Shown in pieces: positions 1-11,752 of a DNA stretch of 64,000 nt. The notes beneath the pieces are model-generated. The model saw only the letters and a program-made list of their open reading frames with translations. It was not told where the DNA came from and searched no databases. Origin of the DNA: Dryomyza anilis (lineage: Eukaryota; Arthropoda; Insecta; Diptera; Dryomyzidae); the NCBI GenBank assembly GCA_951804985.1, contig OX638133.1:37287963-37351962 (forward strand). The letters are read 5' to 3'. How positions within the stretch are numbered: position 1 is the stretch's first letter; every line of letters starts with the position of its first letter. Both the position numbers and the translations under genes were made by a program.

Positions 1-714
1 ATCCACAGTTACCAAGCGCTCTTCATATTTATGATAGCATTCATAACATTGATGTCGCTAGTCATTAATATTATAAATGGTTCTTCAATACAATGAATCA
101 TGGTTTGAAGAACGAAATTCATAAATATGATGTAAATTTTTTTTCTGTGTGTGCATATATTAGCTATTACCATCAGTTTCTATCAACATAACTAATTAAC
201 GAAATAATGTCGACTTTAAAGATAATATAACCCTGTTAAAAAATAAATATATGAGTATACTATGTACAAATCTGATACTACTTTTAAAGTCAACATTATT
301 TTGTTTATTAGTTAAGCTATGCGATTGAGACTACTAAACTTTTTTAGATGGATAAAAATATAGTGTACTAAATATATAATAAAATAATACTGTTATAAAT
401 TTTGATGTCTACTCTAACCTATAAAAAATGCATTTTGTATTTACCTCCAACAAAAACTAAATAAGTATTTCTTCCCAAGACTGTGTAGATAAAATTTCAA
501 GTCAATCTTCCCGCGCAAAATTCTGATGGTACAAGGAGGGAAATAAACTTCGAAAACTGCGGAATTCGGCTCGAATGAAAAATAGCAGAATTTAACTAAT
601 GTCAATAAAATGCTATTGAAAATTCTAGAATATATCATCTGAATATTAAGAATGAAAACTACTTAGTATCAAATAAGTAAACAAGATTTATTCTTAGTGA
701 TGATCAAAAATGCC
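1..714. other. AT-rich non-coding sequence, nothing recognised
   Basis: No convincing coding region. Short runs resembling AATGAATCAT and ATTCATAAATATGATG occur near 90-135 and recall the ATTCATCATATTGAT termini of the MITE-like repeat near 33.0 kb, but I could not define ends. The only open frame (minus strand, 441-638) lacks recognisable motifs. Confidence 0.5.
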
Positions 715-885
715 TTGTTTTTGCATCTTGTTCTTGCATTTTTTGCAAGAACAACAGAGAGAACAAGATCGAGATTTTCTCGCAAGAACAAGAGCAAAAT
801 AAGGAATGCAAAAACAAGAGCAAGTGTAATACTAACACTGCAAGAAACGCAAGAAAAGCAAGACTCTTGCGTTTTTTTATCATTT
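715..885 (+). repeat. degenerate CAAGAACAAGAGCAAG purine-rich repeat (copy 1)
   Basis: Imperfect tandem runs of CAAGAA and CAAGAGCAAG fill this stretch, bounded by T-rich GTTTTTGCATCTTGTTC-like sequence on the left and its near inverse on the right, so the tract can fold back on itself. A second copy lies at 2085-2250. The open frame through it is a by-product of the repeat. Confidence 0.6.
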
Positions 886-1054
886 TAATGATGCAGAATT
901 CATGATATTACTAAATATTGAACAACAAGTAACAATGGAAAGCGTGCAAAATATTTATGAACGTGTACATTAATGAAAATGTGTGTTTTTATTTTTTTTT
1001 GTTTTTGTTTTTCAAGGCTAAAGAATATAAGCATCTTAAAAATAAGGTCTGTGT

Positions 1055-1090
1055 AGCACTTTTGAAGCGGTAAATAGCTTCAAAAGTGCT
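1055..1090. repeat. perfect 14-bp hairpin with 8-nt loop
   Basis: AGCACTTTTGAAGC (1055-1068) is followed by an 8-nt loop (GGTAAATA) and its exact complement (1077-1090). No U-tract or tRNA/miRNA context makes its role clear. Confidence 0.8.
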
Positions 1091-2084
1091 TCAAAAAATA
1101 AAATAGACAAAACATTGTTGTTTCACTTTTGTTCGCTACGCTAGTTCGTACATCGCTTGTATATATGCACTGTGCTATTCACATTATTATTTTTATTTTA
1201 CTTTTATACATAGTTTTTTGTTAATTGTAAAATCATGAAGTTAAGTTAAATTCTATGTGCATTATTTCATTTAACTTATAAAAAACAAAAAAATAATGTA
1301 TGAACATTTTCACAGTGTACCTCATTTAGCTGATATTGCTTTTAGTGTTTTTGTTTTCACAAATCCGCTGATTCGTTTGAAAGTGCAACAACCATAAAAA
1401 TATGAATAAAGCAGCATCCAAGATTTTGATAGAATTTTTGGCGGGAAATTTTTTGTACCACAAAGAAAACTCGTTGTTGTTGCTAACTAGATAGCTGTAC
1501 TAGATACATACATGTAGTGTGGCGGCATGCGTCTGTCCGTTGTCAAGCGTCTGTCTGTTGTCCTGCGTCTTTTTGTTTCCTTATGATTATACAGGATAGC
1601 AACGTTGTCGTTGTGAAAGTGTGTGTATACACATCGTAATTCGTTATTGTTGTATTATCTTCTTTCTGTTAGTGTTCGCTATGTAGCGTTTGTGTTCGCA
1701 AAGATAAATGTTACTCTGCAAGATATTATTTGTGTTCTCTTGACATACGGTACGTGTAGCATACGGATTTTTTAATCTCTGACGAAAACAGAAATATGCC
1801 TATACGAAATATTCCTTATATTTATGAACGTATATGTTCATTTTATTATGACCATGAGTTTTGAATTGTCTCGTCTACATCACTTGATTTATACAATTCT
1901 TTTTTATTAGTTAATTCCTGTTAAAAAATAATTCAAATTTTTATGTTATTGGATTTTTTGTTAGTAAAATAATTTATTTGTTGTTGAAGAAATTGATAAT
2001 AAGTAACTTAAATTCAATTAGTGTTCAATGCAGTTTAAGTTATTTGTCGTCGATCTTTTATTTAAAATTCAAAAAGTAAAATTT
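1091..2084. other. unassigned non-coding sequence
   Basis: AT-rich, with slightly less biased unique-looking stretches (1500-1760, containing GTCTGTCC/GTCTGTTG words). I see no gene, TIR or tandem array. Confidence 0.5.
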
Positions 2085-2250
2085 AGAAAGATTCTTGCAA
2101 GCAAGAGCAAGAAAAGTATTGCAAGAACAAGGCCAAGAACAAGACCAAGAACAATATCATATGTTCCTATGCAAGAACAAGAGCAAGACTTAGCGTGCAA
2201 GAACAAGAGTAAAAACAAGATAACTATTTCTTGTCTTGTTCTTGCAAATG
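2085..2250 (+). repeat. degenerate CAAGAACAAGAGCAAG purine-rich repeat (copy 2)
   Basis: Same word family as 715-885 (GCAAGAACAAGAGCAAGAC and relatives), ending in the inverse CTTGTCTTGTTCTTGC near 2232-2248. Two copies 1.3 kb apart suggest a dispersed fold-back repeat with an expanded hexamer core. Confidence 0.55.
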
Positions 2251-2483
2251 ATCATCACTATTTATTCTACTGATTTATTGTGAATTTATTGACTATTTAA
2301 AACCAAAAAGAACACGCAAAATTGCTACTGCTTTCTTTGCAAGAAACACATTCGTTCGTTTATATGTTGTTGTTTACATTGATCTTTTGCTTTTTGTGTA
2401 ATATTCGCTTGTATGCGTTGTTTTGCGATGTCCGTCTGTCATCGACATATTTTTGTTAGTGGCCTGTCTGTCGATATGTAGAA

Positions 2484-2664
2484 AGTAATTAAGAGCAATT
2501 ATTCTAGATATGCAGAGATTATGTTCTTTGGTATCACAAAGTAATAATCAAAAGTAACTTGGAGCAACTATTCTGCATACAAGAATAATTGCTCTTATAT
2601 ACTTTTTACATACTTAAGACATTAACCTCTCGATTATCATAAATAATTGCTCTTAGTTACTTTT
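2484..2664. repeat. interspersed inverted repeats of AAAGTAATTAAGAGCAATTATTCT type
   Basis: A forward copy near 2484-2507 has inverse copies near 2583-2608 and 2640-2664 (AATAATTGCTCTTAGTTACT), and a diverged forward copy near 2551-2575. This forms a palindromic cluster, possibly a decayed MITE. Confidence 0.5.
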
Positions 2665-3588
2665 CGATAACTAAGTGAATATGTTTCTTTAAATCTAGAA
2701 TGTTTCCGTTTAGCTGTATATCGCTCCATATATTTCTTGATTTCTTATGGATTTTAGAAGATATATTCGACAAATACGAGATCCTTGGGTTCTAATTAGT
2801 AAATCTGTGAAGGAACAGAACAGCCGCCCTGCCCCTTATTTGGGTTGTGTTATTATTATTATTATAATTTTTTAATTTCAAAAAATGCCTTATAATTGTT
2901 TTCTTAGGACTTATAACATGTTTTTTTTTCACAGCGCGTATGCTCTACGGTAGCACCAAAAATTTAACTATTAAAACAATTGAATTCTTCAACACATCAT
3001 TGCAGGGGTTCGTTTTTGTCACTGTTGTTTGTGCGCCTTTTGCATGGCAATCGTAGCTAAATTTATTATTGTTCTCTCTCTCTCTCCCTCCCTCCATCTT
3101 TCTTTCTCTCATTTTATACCACTTTCGCATAGCATGTACGTCTTGTTTTGTCCCATGCCCGTTATATCGACCAATTGTTATGTTTCTGGAATGGTTATGC
3201 TTCAGGAATTTCTTCCCCAAAAATAGTCTGTGCAAAATCCCCTGAATGCATTGGACAGCCTTTGACATAAAATTACATAAATCTTTGGCAGCCTTACAAT
3301 GGCCCGAAGGATTTAAATTGCGAATACGGAATTTTAAACGGATTGCCGCTGGGTCTTTGCGCGGATATCCGCATCGTCCATATATTCTTTGAATGCCTCA
3401 TGAACAGCACACATACACAGATTGAACTATACATTTTTAATGGCCGATTATTGTATAAAGCCATACAATTAATCAAAAGAATCGATTGGAATTATCTCAG
3501 AAATGGAAGATAATTTCAATTTAAACTATTTCTAATTTGCATTTGGTCAATTCCAGTTCTATCATACAGTTTTAACTTAACATATTCA
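2665..3588. other. unassigned non-coding sequence with a CT-rich tract
   Basis: Contains a CTCTCT/CCCTCC pyrimidine tract at about 3070-3117. Open frames here (for example 2945-3268 minus and 3294-3476 minus) show no recognisable domains and overlap low-complexity DNA. Confidence 0.45.
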
Positions 3589-3589
3589 T

Positions 3590-4190
3590 TACACCCTACA
3601 CTAAGAGTGAAAGGTTTGTTACGCCGTTTGGTACGCCGTTTGTAACACCCAGAAGGAAGCATCTCCGGTATGGAAGATGCTTGAAGAGCTAGATAAATGA
3701 AACTTATAACTTTGATTACTAATATACCTACGCTGTATGTGCGAATTTGGCGAGATCGGTCCATTGTGACCTATGATCCGACCACTTATGTTCAAATACC
3801 TCATATAAAATGTACATATAAAGATCAATTTTTATGTATACGTGCTTAGGTAAACTTTTTTGGTCAAATATATATTGATATCATGCTCAAATACATGATA
3901 ATAATGTTTTCCGGCGAAAAGACTTGTGGTTCAAAAAAAAAATAAATTCGGTACACCTACCCATTTGTAAATATGGGTATCAAATGAATGGAAATTCTTC
4001 AGCGATTGAATGTTTGTAGTTATTTTCAAGATTCGTATACCCTGGTGACCTATATATCACTTTTAATGGTAGCCACACATATGTGTAGGGTATTTATAGT
4101 CGGCTTAGACCGACTATAATTTTGATAATCCTAACTATCATAATTACACCTACTTTAAAATTTCCCATGTGATCTAACTGTTCCAACTGG
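3590..4190 (-). mobile_element. mini-me-like dispersed repeat, copy lacking its microsatellite
   Basis: Starts with CACCCTACACTAAGAGTGAA and ends with the AGTCGGCTTAGACCGACTAT palindrome followed by CCCATGTGATCTAACTG. It is the reverse complement of the copy at 22970-23697, with long matching stretches (ACAAATGGGTAGGTGTACCG and the AAGACTTGTGGTTC region). The roughly 120-bp block carrying the GACA-type microsatellite in that sister copy is absent here: the CCGGTATGGAAGATGCT segment joins directly to CTTGAAGAGCTAG. The mini-me name follows the known fly elements that seed (GTCY)n microsatellites; the family assignment is from memory. Confidence 0.7.
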
Positions 4191-4850
4191 TTATAAATGT
4201 AGTATTGATTCTGGTGAAATAAACCAAGTTGTTCACAGAAAAAAACTCTTCAATATGATGAATGTTTTCATAAATATTATGATTTTTTCACAAACTACCA
4301 GATTCATCATGTTGATACCACCGTTCATTTAATGACATATTGATAGATACATTCATTATATATATGAAATAATTCATACCATCGAACATCATAATGAAGA
4401 TGATGAATTTGTTTATAATAATTATGAATATAATATTTTTTTACGAATTTTTCCAAAAAAAAACTTTTTTTTTTGAAATAATTCGAAAATAATTTTTCAA
4501 AAAAAAAAAAATAGTCAAAAAAAAATGTTCAAACAATTTTTTTTTATATATTTATTTATAAATTTAAATTTTTATTAATAAAAAGTTGTAATTATAAATA
4601 AATATATTATAAAACATTTTACTAATTTAAAAACTAAAATCTTCTGTCAAGGTCATATTATCTCGGGCCTCACAATGTTGGCAATCATTATGGTGATGTT
4701 GGTGATTATGATGTTAATGTGGATGGCAAACTTAAGTAATCACTCTACAGAGCACTACATATGCTTGGAAAATAAATACAAGGGTTGACAAATATTTTAA
4801 ATAAAAAAAAAAGAAATTTTTCTTTGCTTTTCTCGCGTTTATTTTTCTTT
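4191..4850. other. AT-rich non-coding sequence with ATGAATCATCATGTTGAT words
   Basis: Around 4225-4470 short inverted words (TTCAATATGATGAATG and ATTCATCATGTTGATAC) resemble the termini of the repeat at 32999-33345, so this may be a diverged relative. 4430-4620 is poly-A/T low complexity. Confidence 0.4.
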
Positions 4851-4859
4851 TGGCGCGCA

Positions 4860-5040
4860 CACTTTTCATGCAGCACAAGCACACTTACACAAACACACGC
4901 ACACACAGATGCATTTGCTCAACTATAAAAGTACACAAGTGCATAAGTGATAAGCAGCCACTTGAGTCCACGTCCATGTTTGTGTCCGCTTGTGTGAGTG
5001 ACTGAGTGCGTGTTTGTGTGAGTGTGTCTCGTAAGCAGTT
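4860..5040. repeat. CA/TG dinucleotide-rich sequence
   Basis: ACACAAACACACGCACACAC and, downstream, GTGTGAGTG / GTTTGTGTGAGTGTGT runs. Simple-sequence DNA. Confidence 0.6.
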
Positions 5041-5284
5041 TGACATTTAGCACACTCACGCACTGCAAAAAAGTTGTTTAATGTCAAATGTAATGAGTTC
5101 AAAAACACTCTCAAAGAGCTTAGTTTTAAAGATCCCTTGAAAGAACGAAAGGCTGAAAATGCAGCATTATAATTATGAATTTTTCGGAAATGAAAAAATA
5201 TGCCTTTTTGTGACAGCAAAACTTTTGGATGTATTATGAATAATGATGCATGAATAATGAATATTGAACTATGAATTATGAATG

Positions 5285-5945
5285 ATAAATCTAAAACGCT
5301 CATGAATTCAGATTAATTTTGATGAATGATGATGAATATTGATAAATTCTAATCAATTCTGATGAATAATTCATGAGTAATGAATATTGAACTATGAATG
5401 ATAAATGTTGTTGTAAAATGCTGATGAAATCAGGATAACGCTAAAGAATAATGAATGCTGATGAATTATGATGAATTTTGATTGATTCCGATGAGTTCTG
5501 ATGAATTCTGATAATTTTTAAAAACTGTTAATGAATTCTGATCTATACTGATGAGTACTGATGTATGCTGTTAAATGCTGATGAATAGTGATGAATTCTG
5601 AAAAACTGTGATAAATGCTTATGAATTCTGATGTATACTACTGATTAATGCTAATGTATGCTGATGATGTATATGAATGCTGATGTATTTTGATGATTGC
5701 TGATGTAAGCTGAAATATGCTGATGAATTCTAATAAATTCTTATAAATATGCAAATGAATTCTGATGAATGCTTATGATTTCCGCTAACTTCTGATGTAT
5801 GCCGATAAATGCTGATGTATGTTGATTAAAGCTGATGTACACTGATGAATTTTGATGAATGCATATACATGTTGATGAGTACTTATGAATGCTGACGAAT
5901 GCTTATGAATTCCGAAGTATGCAGATGAATGAATATGCCGGTGAA
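5285..5945 (+). repeat. degenerate TGATGAATTC-type tandem repeat
   Basis: Dozens of imperfect words TGATGAATTC, TGATGAATGC, TGATGTATGC and TGATAAATGC follow one another at 10-14 bp spacing. The stretch grades directly into the perfect 7-bp array at 5951, suggesting that the array arose by slippage within this older repeat. Confidence 0.75.
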
Positions 5946-5950
5946 TGGTG

Positions 5951-7065
5951 AATGATAAATGATAAATGATAAATGATAAATGATAAATGATAAATGATAA
6001 ATGATAAATGATAAATGATAAATGATAAATGATAAATGATAAATGATAAATGATAAATGATAAATGATAAATGATAAATGATAAATGATAAATGATAAAT
6101 GATAAATGATAAATGATAAATGATAAATGATAAATGATAAATGATAAATGATAAATGATAAATGATAAATGATAAATGATAAATGATAAATGATAAATGA
6201 TAAATGATAAATGATAAATGATAAATGATAAATGATAAATGATAAATGATAAATGATAAATGATAAATGATAAATGATAAATGATAAATGATAAATGATA
6301 AATGATAAATGATAAATGATAAATGATAAATGATAAATGATAAATGATAAATGATAAATGATAAATGATAAATGATAAATGATAAATGATAAATGATAAA
6401 TGATAAATGATAAATGATAAATGATAAATGATAAATGATAAATGATAAATGATAAATGATAAATGATAAATGATAAATGATAAATGATAAATGATAAATG
6501 ATAAATCATAAATGATAAATGATAAATGATAAATGATAAATGATAAATGATAAATGATAAATGATAAATGATAAATGATAAATGATAAATGATAAATGAT
6601 AAATGATAAATGATAAATGATAAATGATAAATGATAAATGATAAATGATAAATGATAAATGATAAATGATAAATGATAAATGATAAATGATAAATGATAA
6701 ATGATAAATGATAAATGATAAATGATAAATGATAAATGATAAATGATAAATGATAAATGATAAATGATAAATGATAAATGATAAATGATAAATGATAAAT
6801 GATAAATGATAAATGATAAATGATAAATGATAAATGATAAATGATAAATGATAAATGATAAATGATAAATGATAAATGATAAATGATAAATGATAAATGA
6901 TAAATGATAAATGATAAATGATAAATGATAAATGATAAATGATAAATGATAAATGATAAATGATAAATGATAAATGATAAATGATAAATGATAAATGATA
7001 AATGATAAATGATAAATGATAAATGATAAATAATAAATGATAAATGATAAATGATAAATGATAAA
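5951..7065 (+). repeat. 7-bp tandem array (GATAAAT)n, about 160 copies
   Basis: Nearly perfect GATAAAT repeats for about 1.1 kb. I see a single internal substitution (ATAAATCATAAATG near 6507) and decay only at the right edge (to ~7085). Because 7 is not a multiple of 3, one minus-strand frame reads through the whole array as a 7-residue repeat; that frame is not a gene. The very low divergence indicates recent expansion or homogenisation. Confidence 0.95.
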
Positions 7066-7381
7066 AAACGATAAATGATAAATGTTAAATAATAATTCAT
7101 AAATAATAAATGATAAATTATAAATGATGTATAATAAAAAAATTAAACTTATGCTGAAATAATTTAAATAACAGTTAAAATATTATAATGTGCTGATACA
7201 AATGTATCTTAAAATATGCCAACATATTTAGCAAACAAACATAATTTGTTTCTTTACAACGAAGGTCGTTTTACACCATTAACAACAACATAAAAGCACC
7301 TCGTTCTCCACGTTAGCAATGTAAATAAAACGAATGTCCTTAAAAACAAGAAGCACCGGAAAAATAGTATAACAAAAATAA

Positions 7382-7654
7382 ATGTCATATTTAAATTACA
7401 AAAACACTTGGCATAGCAAGCAAGCAAGCGCTGAAACGCTGCAGGGAGACATCAGCTGGAACAAGAAGATGCTCCAGCTGAAAAATAAGCAGCCAACCAA
7501 CTGCAGCATCATCACACGCTTCATACAAGGTGCAACCTCGAGGAGCCACTGCAACGCAGCGTCGCACAGTGGGTCAGAAGGCATTTTTATGTCGCATAAA
7601 TCTGTAATTTTTGTTGCATGGGAGGTAAATGGACTAAATTCTGGATACAGTTAG
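7382..7654 (+). CDS. unassigned 90-aa open frame (doubtful)
   Basis: This frame lies in a less AT-biased, non-repetitive block (about 7420-7620) that contrasts with its surroundings. I recognise no domain. It reads MSYLNYKN near the start, then a K/Q/N-rich stretch, with no signal peptide or transmembrane segment. A minus-strand frame covers much of the same bases. It could be part of a host exon or simply conserved non-coding host DNA. Confidence 0.12.
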   Translation: MSYLNYKNTWHSKQASAETLQGDISWNKKMLQLKNKQPTNCSIITRFIQGATSRSHCNAASHSGSEGIFMSHKSVIFVAWEVNGLNSGYS

Positions 7655-7818
7655 TTAATAGATGTATCTTGCTTTTGTAAAAAAATGGGCGGTTTTGAAA
7701 TAAAAGGAGTGGAACTTTTCACAAATGAAAGTTCGATGATATTATATATGTAACTTATGTATTTTAAGAGATAAATGTATCTTGTATGTATCTTGTAATA
7801 TAATTTTTTCTTACATTT

Positions 7819-8106
7819 ATGAGACGCAAATGCGGTTTCTGGTCCATAGTGCACCGTGCCGCTCAAATGTGCAAACAAGCACAAAGAGCTGAAGAAGATC
7901 TTAGAAGTTTTATGTGGGGGCTGAAGAAATGGTGGCCGACATGTGCTCCATGTGCACGTGTTTCAAGTGCGAACAGCGAGCATAATAAAAACATGTTTGT
8001 TTCTGAAGCATACTTCAAGGCGCTGCACATTAAGTGGCGCAGAGGGGACGAGCGAAAACTCACGAAGAAAAAAATTGAGCAGTATTGCATTATAAGAGCA
8101 TCATAA
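7819..8106 (+). CDS. unassigned 95-aa open frame (doubtful)
   Basis: Basic, Trp/Cys-containing frame (KKWWPTCAPCARV in the middle) within a moderately GC-richer unique block at 7815-8070. An overlapping minus-strand frame is also open (7863-8117), so openness alone is weak support. No family is recognised and no splice signals convinced me. Could be an exon relic or chance. Confidence 0.12.
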   Translation: MRRKCGFWSIVHRAAQMCKQAQRAEEDLRSFMWGLKKWWPTCAPCARVSSANSEHNKNMFVSEAYFKALHIKWRRGDERKLTKKKIEQYCIIRAS

Positions 8107-8853
8107 TTAATATACATAAAATATATATATAAAATTAAATATAAAGCTTTGAAAAATAAAAATTAAAAATTAGCTAAACCCTTTTTAAATTTATATGTTG
8201 TTTATTTACTTCACCGACTGTAGGTTTTACATAATAGGTTTTACATAACCTAGCTTGTAACCTTGAAGGCAGCATTAGCCTTGCACGGAAAAAATTTCTG
8301 CCCCGGACCTTAATGACTCTGCCGATTCAATGTTGCCGTAATAAGCAAACTTTGCCATTTGAGCACCTTGAGCAGCAGCCAGCCACTCCTTTGATATTCT
8401 TTATAATCCTTGTTTTTGTTTACTGTTTGTTTTGTTTGTTTATTTTCTTTTTATATATTTTTTTTCCCATTTACTTTACGTTTCTGCTCTTCTAACGTAA
8501 TCCAAATAACGTTTGCACTTCGTTGCATCTCCATTTTGAAGCACATTTTTTGTAATGTCTGTCGTTCGGAAGTATTCGAAAGTTGTTGCTATTTTTAACT
8601 TTGCTGCTGTTTGTGTTGACATCGTCGCCCCTGTCCCATGTTGCAATTCAGACTCACAAATGATGATTAATTACATATAGTAACAAAGCTATGCGTGAAC
8701 CACAGGCAAAAATCTAACAAATCAGAGTAGAGATAATGTATATTCTGAAGGACTACAGTAAAAGCAATATCAGCACTAACAATTAATTCATCGGAATCTT
8801 AGTATATTTGAATTTTCAATGAAATTTCAAGCAGCGTTGCACAAAAACAAAAT
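8107..8853. other. unassigned non-coding sequence
   Basis: AT-rich with a T-rich tract at 8400-8470 and a unique stretch at 8240-8390. No gene, TIR or array seen. Confidence 0.45.
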
Positions 8854-9402
8854 ATATCGGCGCCTCTTAATAAAACCCACAAGTTTCAATTTGTTTACGA
8901 AAAACAGCACGTTTTTCGTAATTACGAAAAGAAGCATAGAAGAAAAGAAACTTAATTTTAGTTTTTCCACTAAAACTATCACATTTTTATTATACTCAAA
9001 GAAGCATATAATTTTTTTTTAGTCACAAAACGAAACATAACTTTATTTTCGACTCGAAAGAAACACTTTTATATTTTGCTACGATAAAAAGTACATCTAT
9101 CATTTTTCCAAGAATAAAAGCATATATATTTTTTTCAAGTAAATTATCGTAGTAGAGTAGATTTAACAGATTGTAGATTGTTCGTAGAAAATATACAAAT
9201 GTGTTTCTATTCGTGGGAAAGATAAAGCTATGCTTCCTTTCGTGGAGAAAATTAGAATGAGTTTCTTTTCGTAGCTAAATTATTTAAATGCTTCTTTTCG
9301 TGAATAAAATAAACTGATGCTTGTTTTAATTAAATAATTTTAAATGTGCCGTTTTTCGTATGCACTTTGAATAGTGTGGGTTTTTATAAGAGGCATCGAT
9401 AT
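8854..9402. mobile_element. fold-back MITE with 27-bp TIRs and inward arrays
   Basis: Left end ATATCGGCGCCTCTTAATAA and right end (reverse complement) ATATCGATGCCTCTTATAAA are terminal inverted repeats of about 27 bp (8854-8880 and 9376-9402), flanked by TA on both sides. The left half carries degenerate repeats containing AAAGAAGCAT; the right half carries the inverse ATGCTTCTTTTCG words. The whole can form a long imperfect hairpin. TA flanks suggest mobilisation by a Tc1/mariner transposase (inference). Confidence 0.75.
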
Positions 9403-10417
9403 ACATAATTTAAACAGTGACATCGTAATGGAATCTTTATAAAACCATTATAAAACATTTACAAAACCTTTAAATGACTTAATTAAACTTTCAAAAACTT
9501 TTAAATACTCAAATGACTGAAAATTTTATTTATTTGTTAGTTAAATATTTCGTAGTAAGCATGGGCATTTATAAAACTTTAAAAACTTGTATACAACATC
9601 TGTTCGGGCCGCGAACCTGAATTTAATATCATCTGATGTGAACGCCGCATTATACCAACATAAGGCGAATCATTAGAGTGGTTGGCAACTCTGCCCAAAA
9701 AGTCTCCAACGCATGACAGGCACACGCATACACTTTCATAGTTGAGCGAAAGAACAAACGTCAGAGGTGACATTTGCCTCGTGGTGCCTTGGGACACTCA
9801 CTTCACTTTTAACATCTGCAACCGAATAATGTTCATTTTCTGATCGCCATAAATTACTTAAAACTTAAAATTAACTTACAAATAAATATTATAACGTAAA
9901 ACAAAAATGCGTTTTTATTTAAATTGTAAATTGTCTCAAGACACAATTTGGACGGTAGCAGACCGTTGCAGCAGACAGCAGCTGCAGCGAAGCAGCCACC
10001 AACGAAAGAGGCTCCAGCTAGCAGCAGCAACAAGTGAAATCGCCCGTGTCCCAAGTGGACAACATACATAAATGCTATTCAACATTTTCATGAACATTTA
10101 AAATTGATAAAAGATAAAGTTTGTCTCAGTATTCAGCACGTTCTGTGGATCCTAGTAGATATTCCAAAAAATAAATGTTTTCTCATATTCTAGAGTAGTG
10201 TGATTGTTTGAAAGCTATAAAAACTTTTTAAAAAGGAATCTAAAACTATTCTCATAAAACTCTTTTTTGATATCTTAAACATAAATTTAAATTATGATTT
10301 AAATTATGTTATCATTCAAACATTTTTCTATTTAAATCTAATATTAATCCCGTGAACAAGATTAATCAAATAACTTGTGAAAACTTTAACAAATTCTTAT
10401 GCAAACTCTTATGCTAC
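9403..10417. other. unassigned sequence with two unique, GC-richer blocks
   Basis: Blocks at about 9590-9790 and 9940-10050 (CAGCAGACAGCAGCTGCAGC words) are less AT-biased and look like host DNA. No open frame there has recognisable content. Confidence 0.4.
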
Positions 10418-10640
10418 ACTCAAAATCAGGAACTAAAATTTTTTCGAAAATCGGTTTCGATCTTTATTCCATGATTTAATAAAATAGCGTTTCCGATTGC
10501 GGTTCCAAGCAAACAAAAAATATATGTTTTCTAATTTCGGTACTACACATTTTTTTAATAACGGTTTCGATTCCGGTTTTGGTTCCAAAAATCAAAACAG
10601 TTCCGATTTCAGTTTCAATTTGAGTTCCATGAAGTACATG
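10418..10640 (+). repeat. dispersed GGTTCCGGTTTCGATT-type repeat, copy 1
   Basis: Begins CAAAATCAGGAACTAAAA and contains ATCGGTTTCGATC, AATAGCGTTTCCGATTG and CGGTTTCGATTCCGG. Related copies lie at 54078-54220 (GGGACTAAAATCC..., AATAGCGCTTTCGG) and more distantly at 12230-12370. Confidence 0.6.
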
Positions 10641-11402
10641 CCAATTTAAAAAAAAAAAATACACTATCAAATTAATGATTGATTTTTTATGAAAGAATAA
10701 GCCACATGAAAATTGTTAGTTTTATTTTATGAAAAAAAAAATAATTACGCCAATCGTTGATTTTTAAAGCCAAGGGACTTTTTTCGTCATTTCTATAATG
10801 TAAACAAAATTGGATTTTTATAAGAATAGTTTTGAATTGGTATTAGTTGTAAACCCAGCATTTGACCCCAGATCACATCATCACAATCATGTCAAAGGGA
10901 CGGATGTGAAATTTTTGACATTTGCGTTTTTTTACATTTTTGAATATAGTTTTTTTTCTAAGTAAACTGTGCCAAAATCGTGTGTGTTTTTTTTTTTTTG
11001 TAAATTGTTGAATTCTAAAAATTGAAAATCTTGTCATGCCAAAAGGGCAAATCTTTTAGTATTTTGCCATAACTTTTTATTGGTATAAGATAAAATAGTG
11101 ATGTGAAGGCATTAATTGTTTGTTTTTAAAGTATCTACCGATTGGCATCATTATTAAAAATATTTTGCCAAACATTAATTTGCATTTGTTTTTGCAAGAA
11201 ATTTGCAAGAAAAATAATAAAATTATATTACTTCATCACATTTCTCCACTCTGTCTTTTATGTTGTTAATTGATTTGGAAAATGAGCGATCCAATTGGTA
11301 TTTTTGGAATAAATAAAATTTTATCATTATATTTAAAAAGTATTTTAAAATGTCTGAAATGTTTTTGAGAAATGTTTTAAAAATACAGTTATAAATTTTA
11401 TT
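10641..11402. other. AT-rich non-coding sequence, nothing recognised
   Basis: Poly-A/T-rich, without arrays, TIRs or convincing open frames. Confidence 0.5.
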
Positions 11403-11752
11403 TCTGCACGAGACGTGCACGTGCAAAGATTTTATGAATGCAAGGATATGGAGCAATTTTATTAATATAAAAAAAACATTTTTATTATTTATATCAGGGA
11501 CCCGTGATTTATAAATTTAGCAAACAAAACAAAAATAATTCTCCGCCAAAAGTATTTTTCTCAAAGACAATTCTTTCTCAGACTGTGCTTCCTATTTCGC
11601 AGTAGTATTCTTCCCGTAAAATTCTTCCCCATAGAACACTTTCCCGTAGAATTCTTCCCGGCAGAATTATTCCCGGTGGAATTCTTTCCCTTAGAATTTA
11701 GGTGTGGTGAATTTTGGTGTGGTGAATTTTATTGTGGTGAGTTTTAGGCTTA
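11403..11752 (+). repeat. repeat family R, partial copy
   Basis: Contains the family signatures GTGCACGTGCAAAGATTTTA, TGCAAGGATATGGAGCAATT and TTTATATCAGGGACCCGTG, then degenerate CCCGTAGAATTCTTC units and (TTTTAGTGTGGTGAA)-type units. Family R is described at 54631-55273. Confidence 0.7.

Noticed and set aside
5883..7100. 405-aa open frame on the minus strand
   Set aside because: Pure translation of the 7-bp array; no unique sequence or start context.
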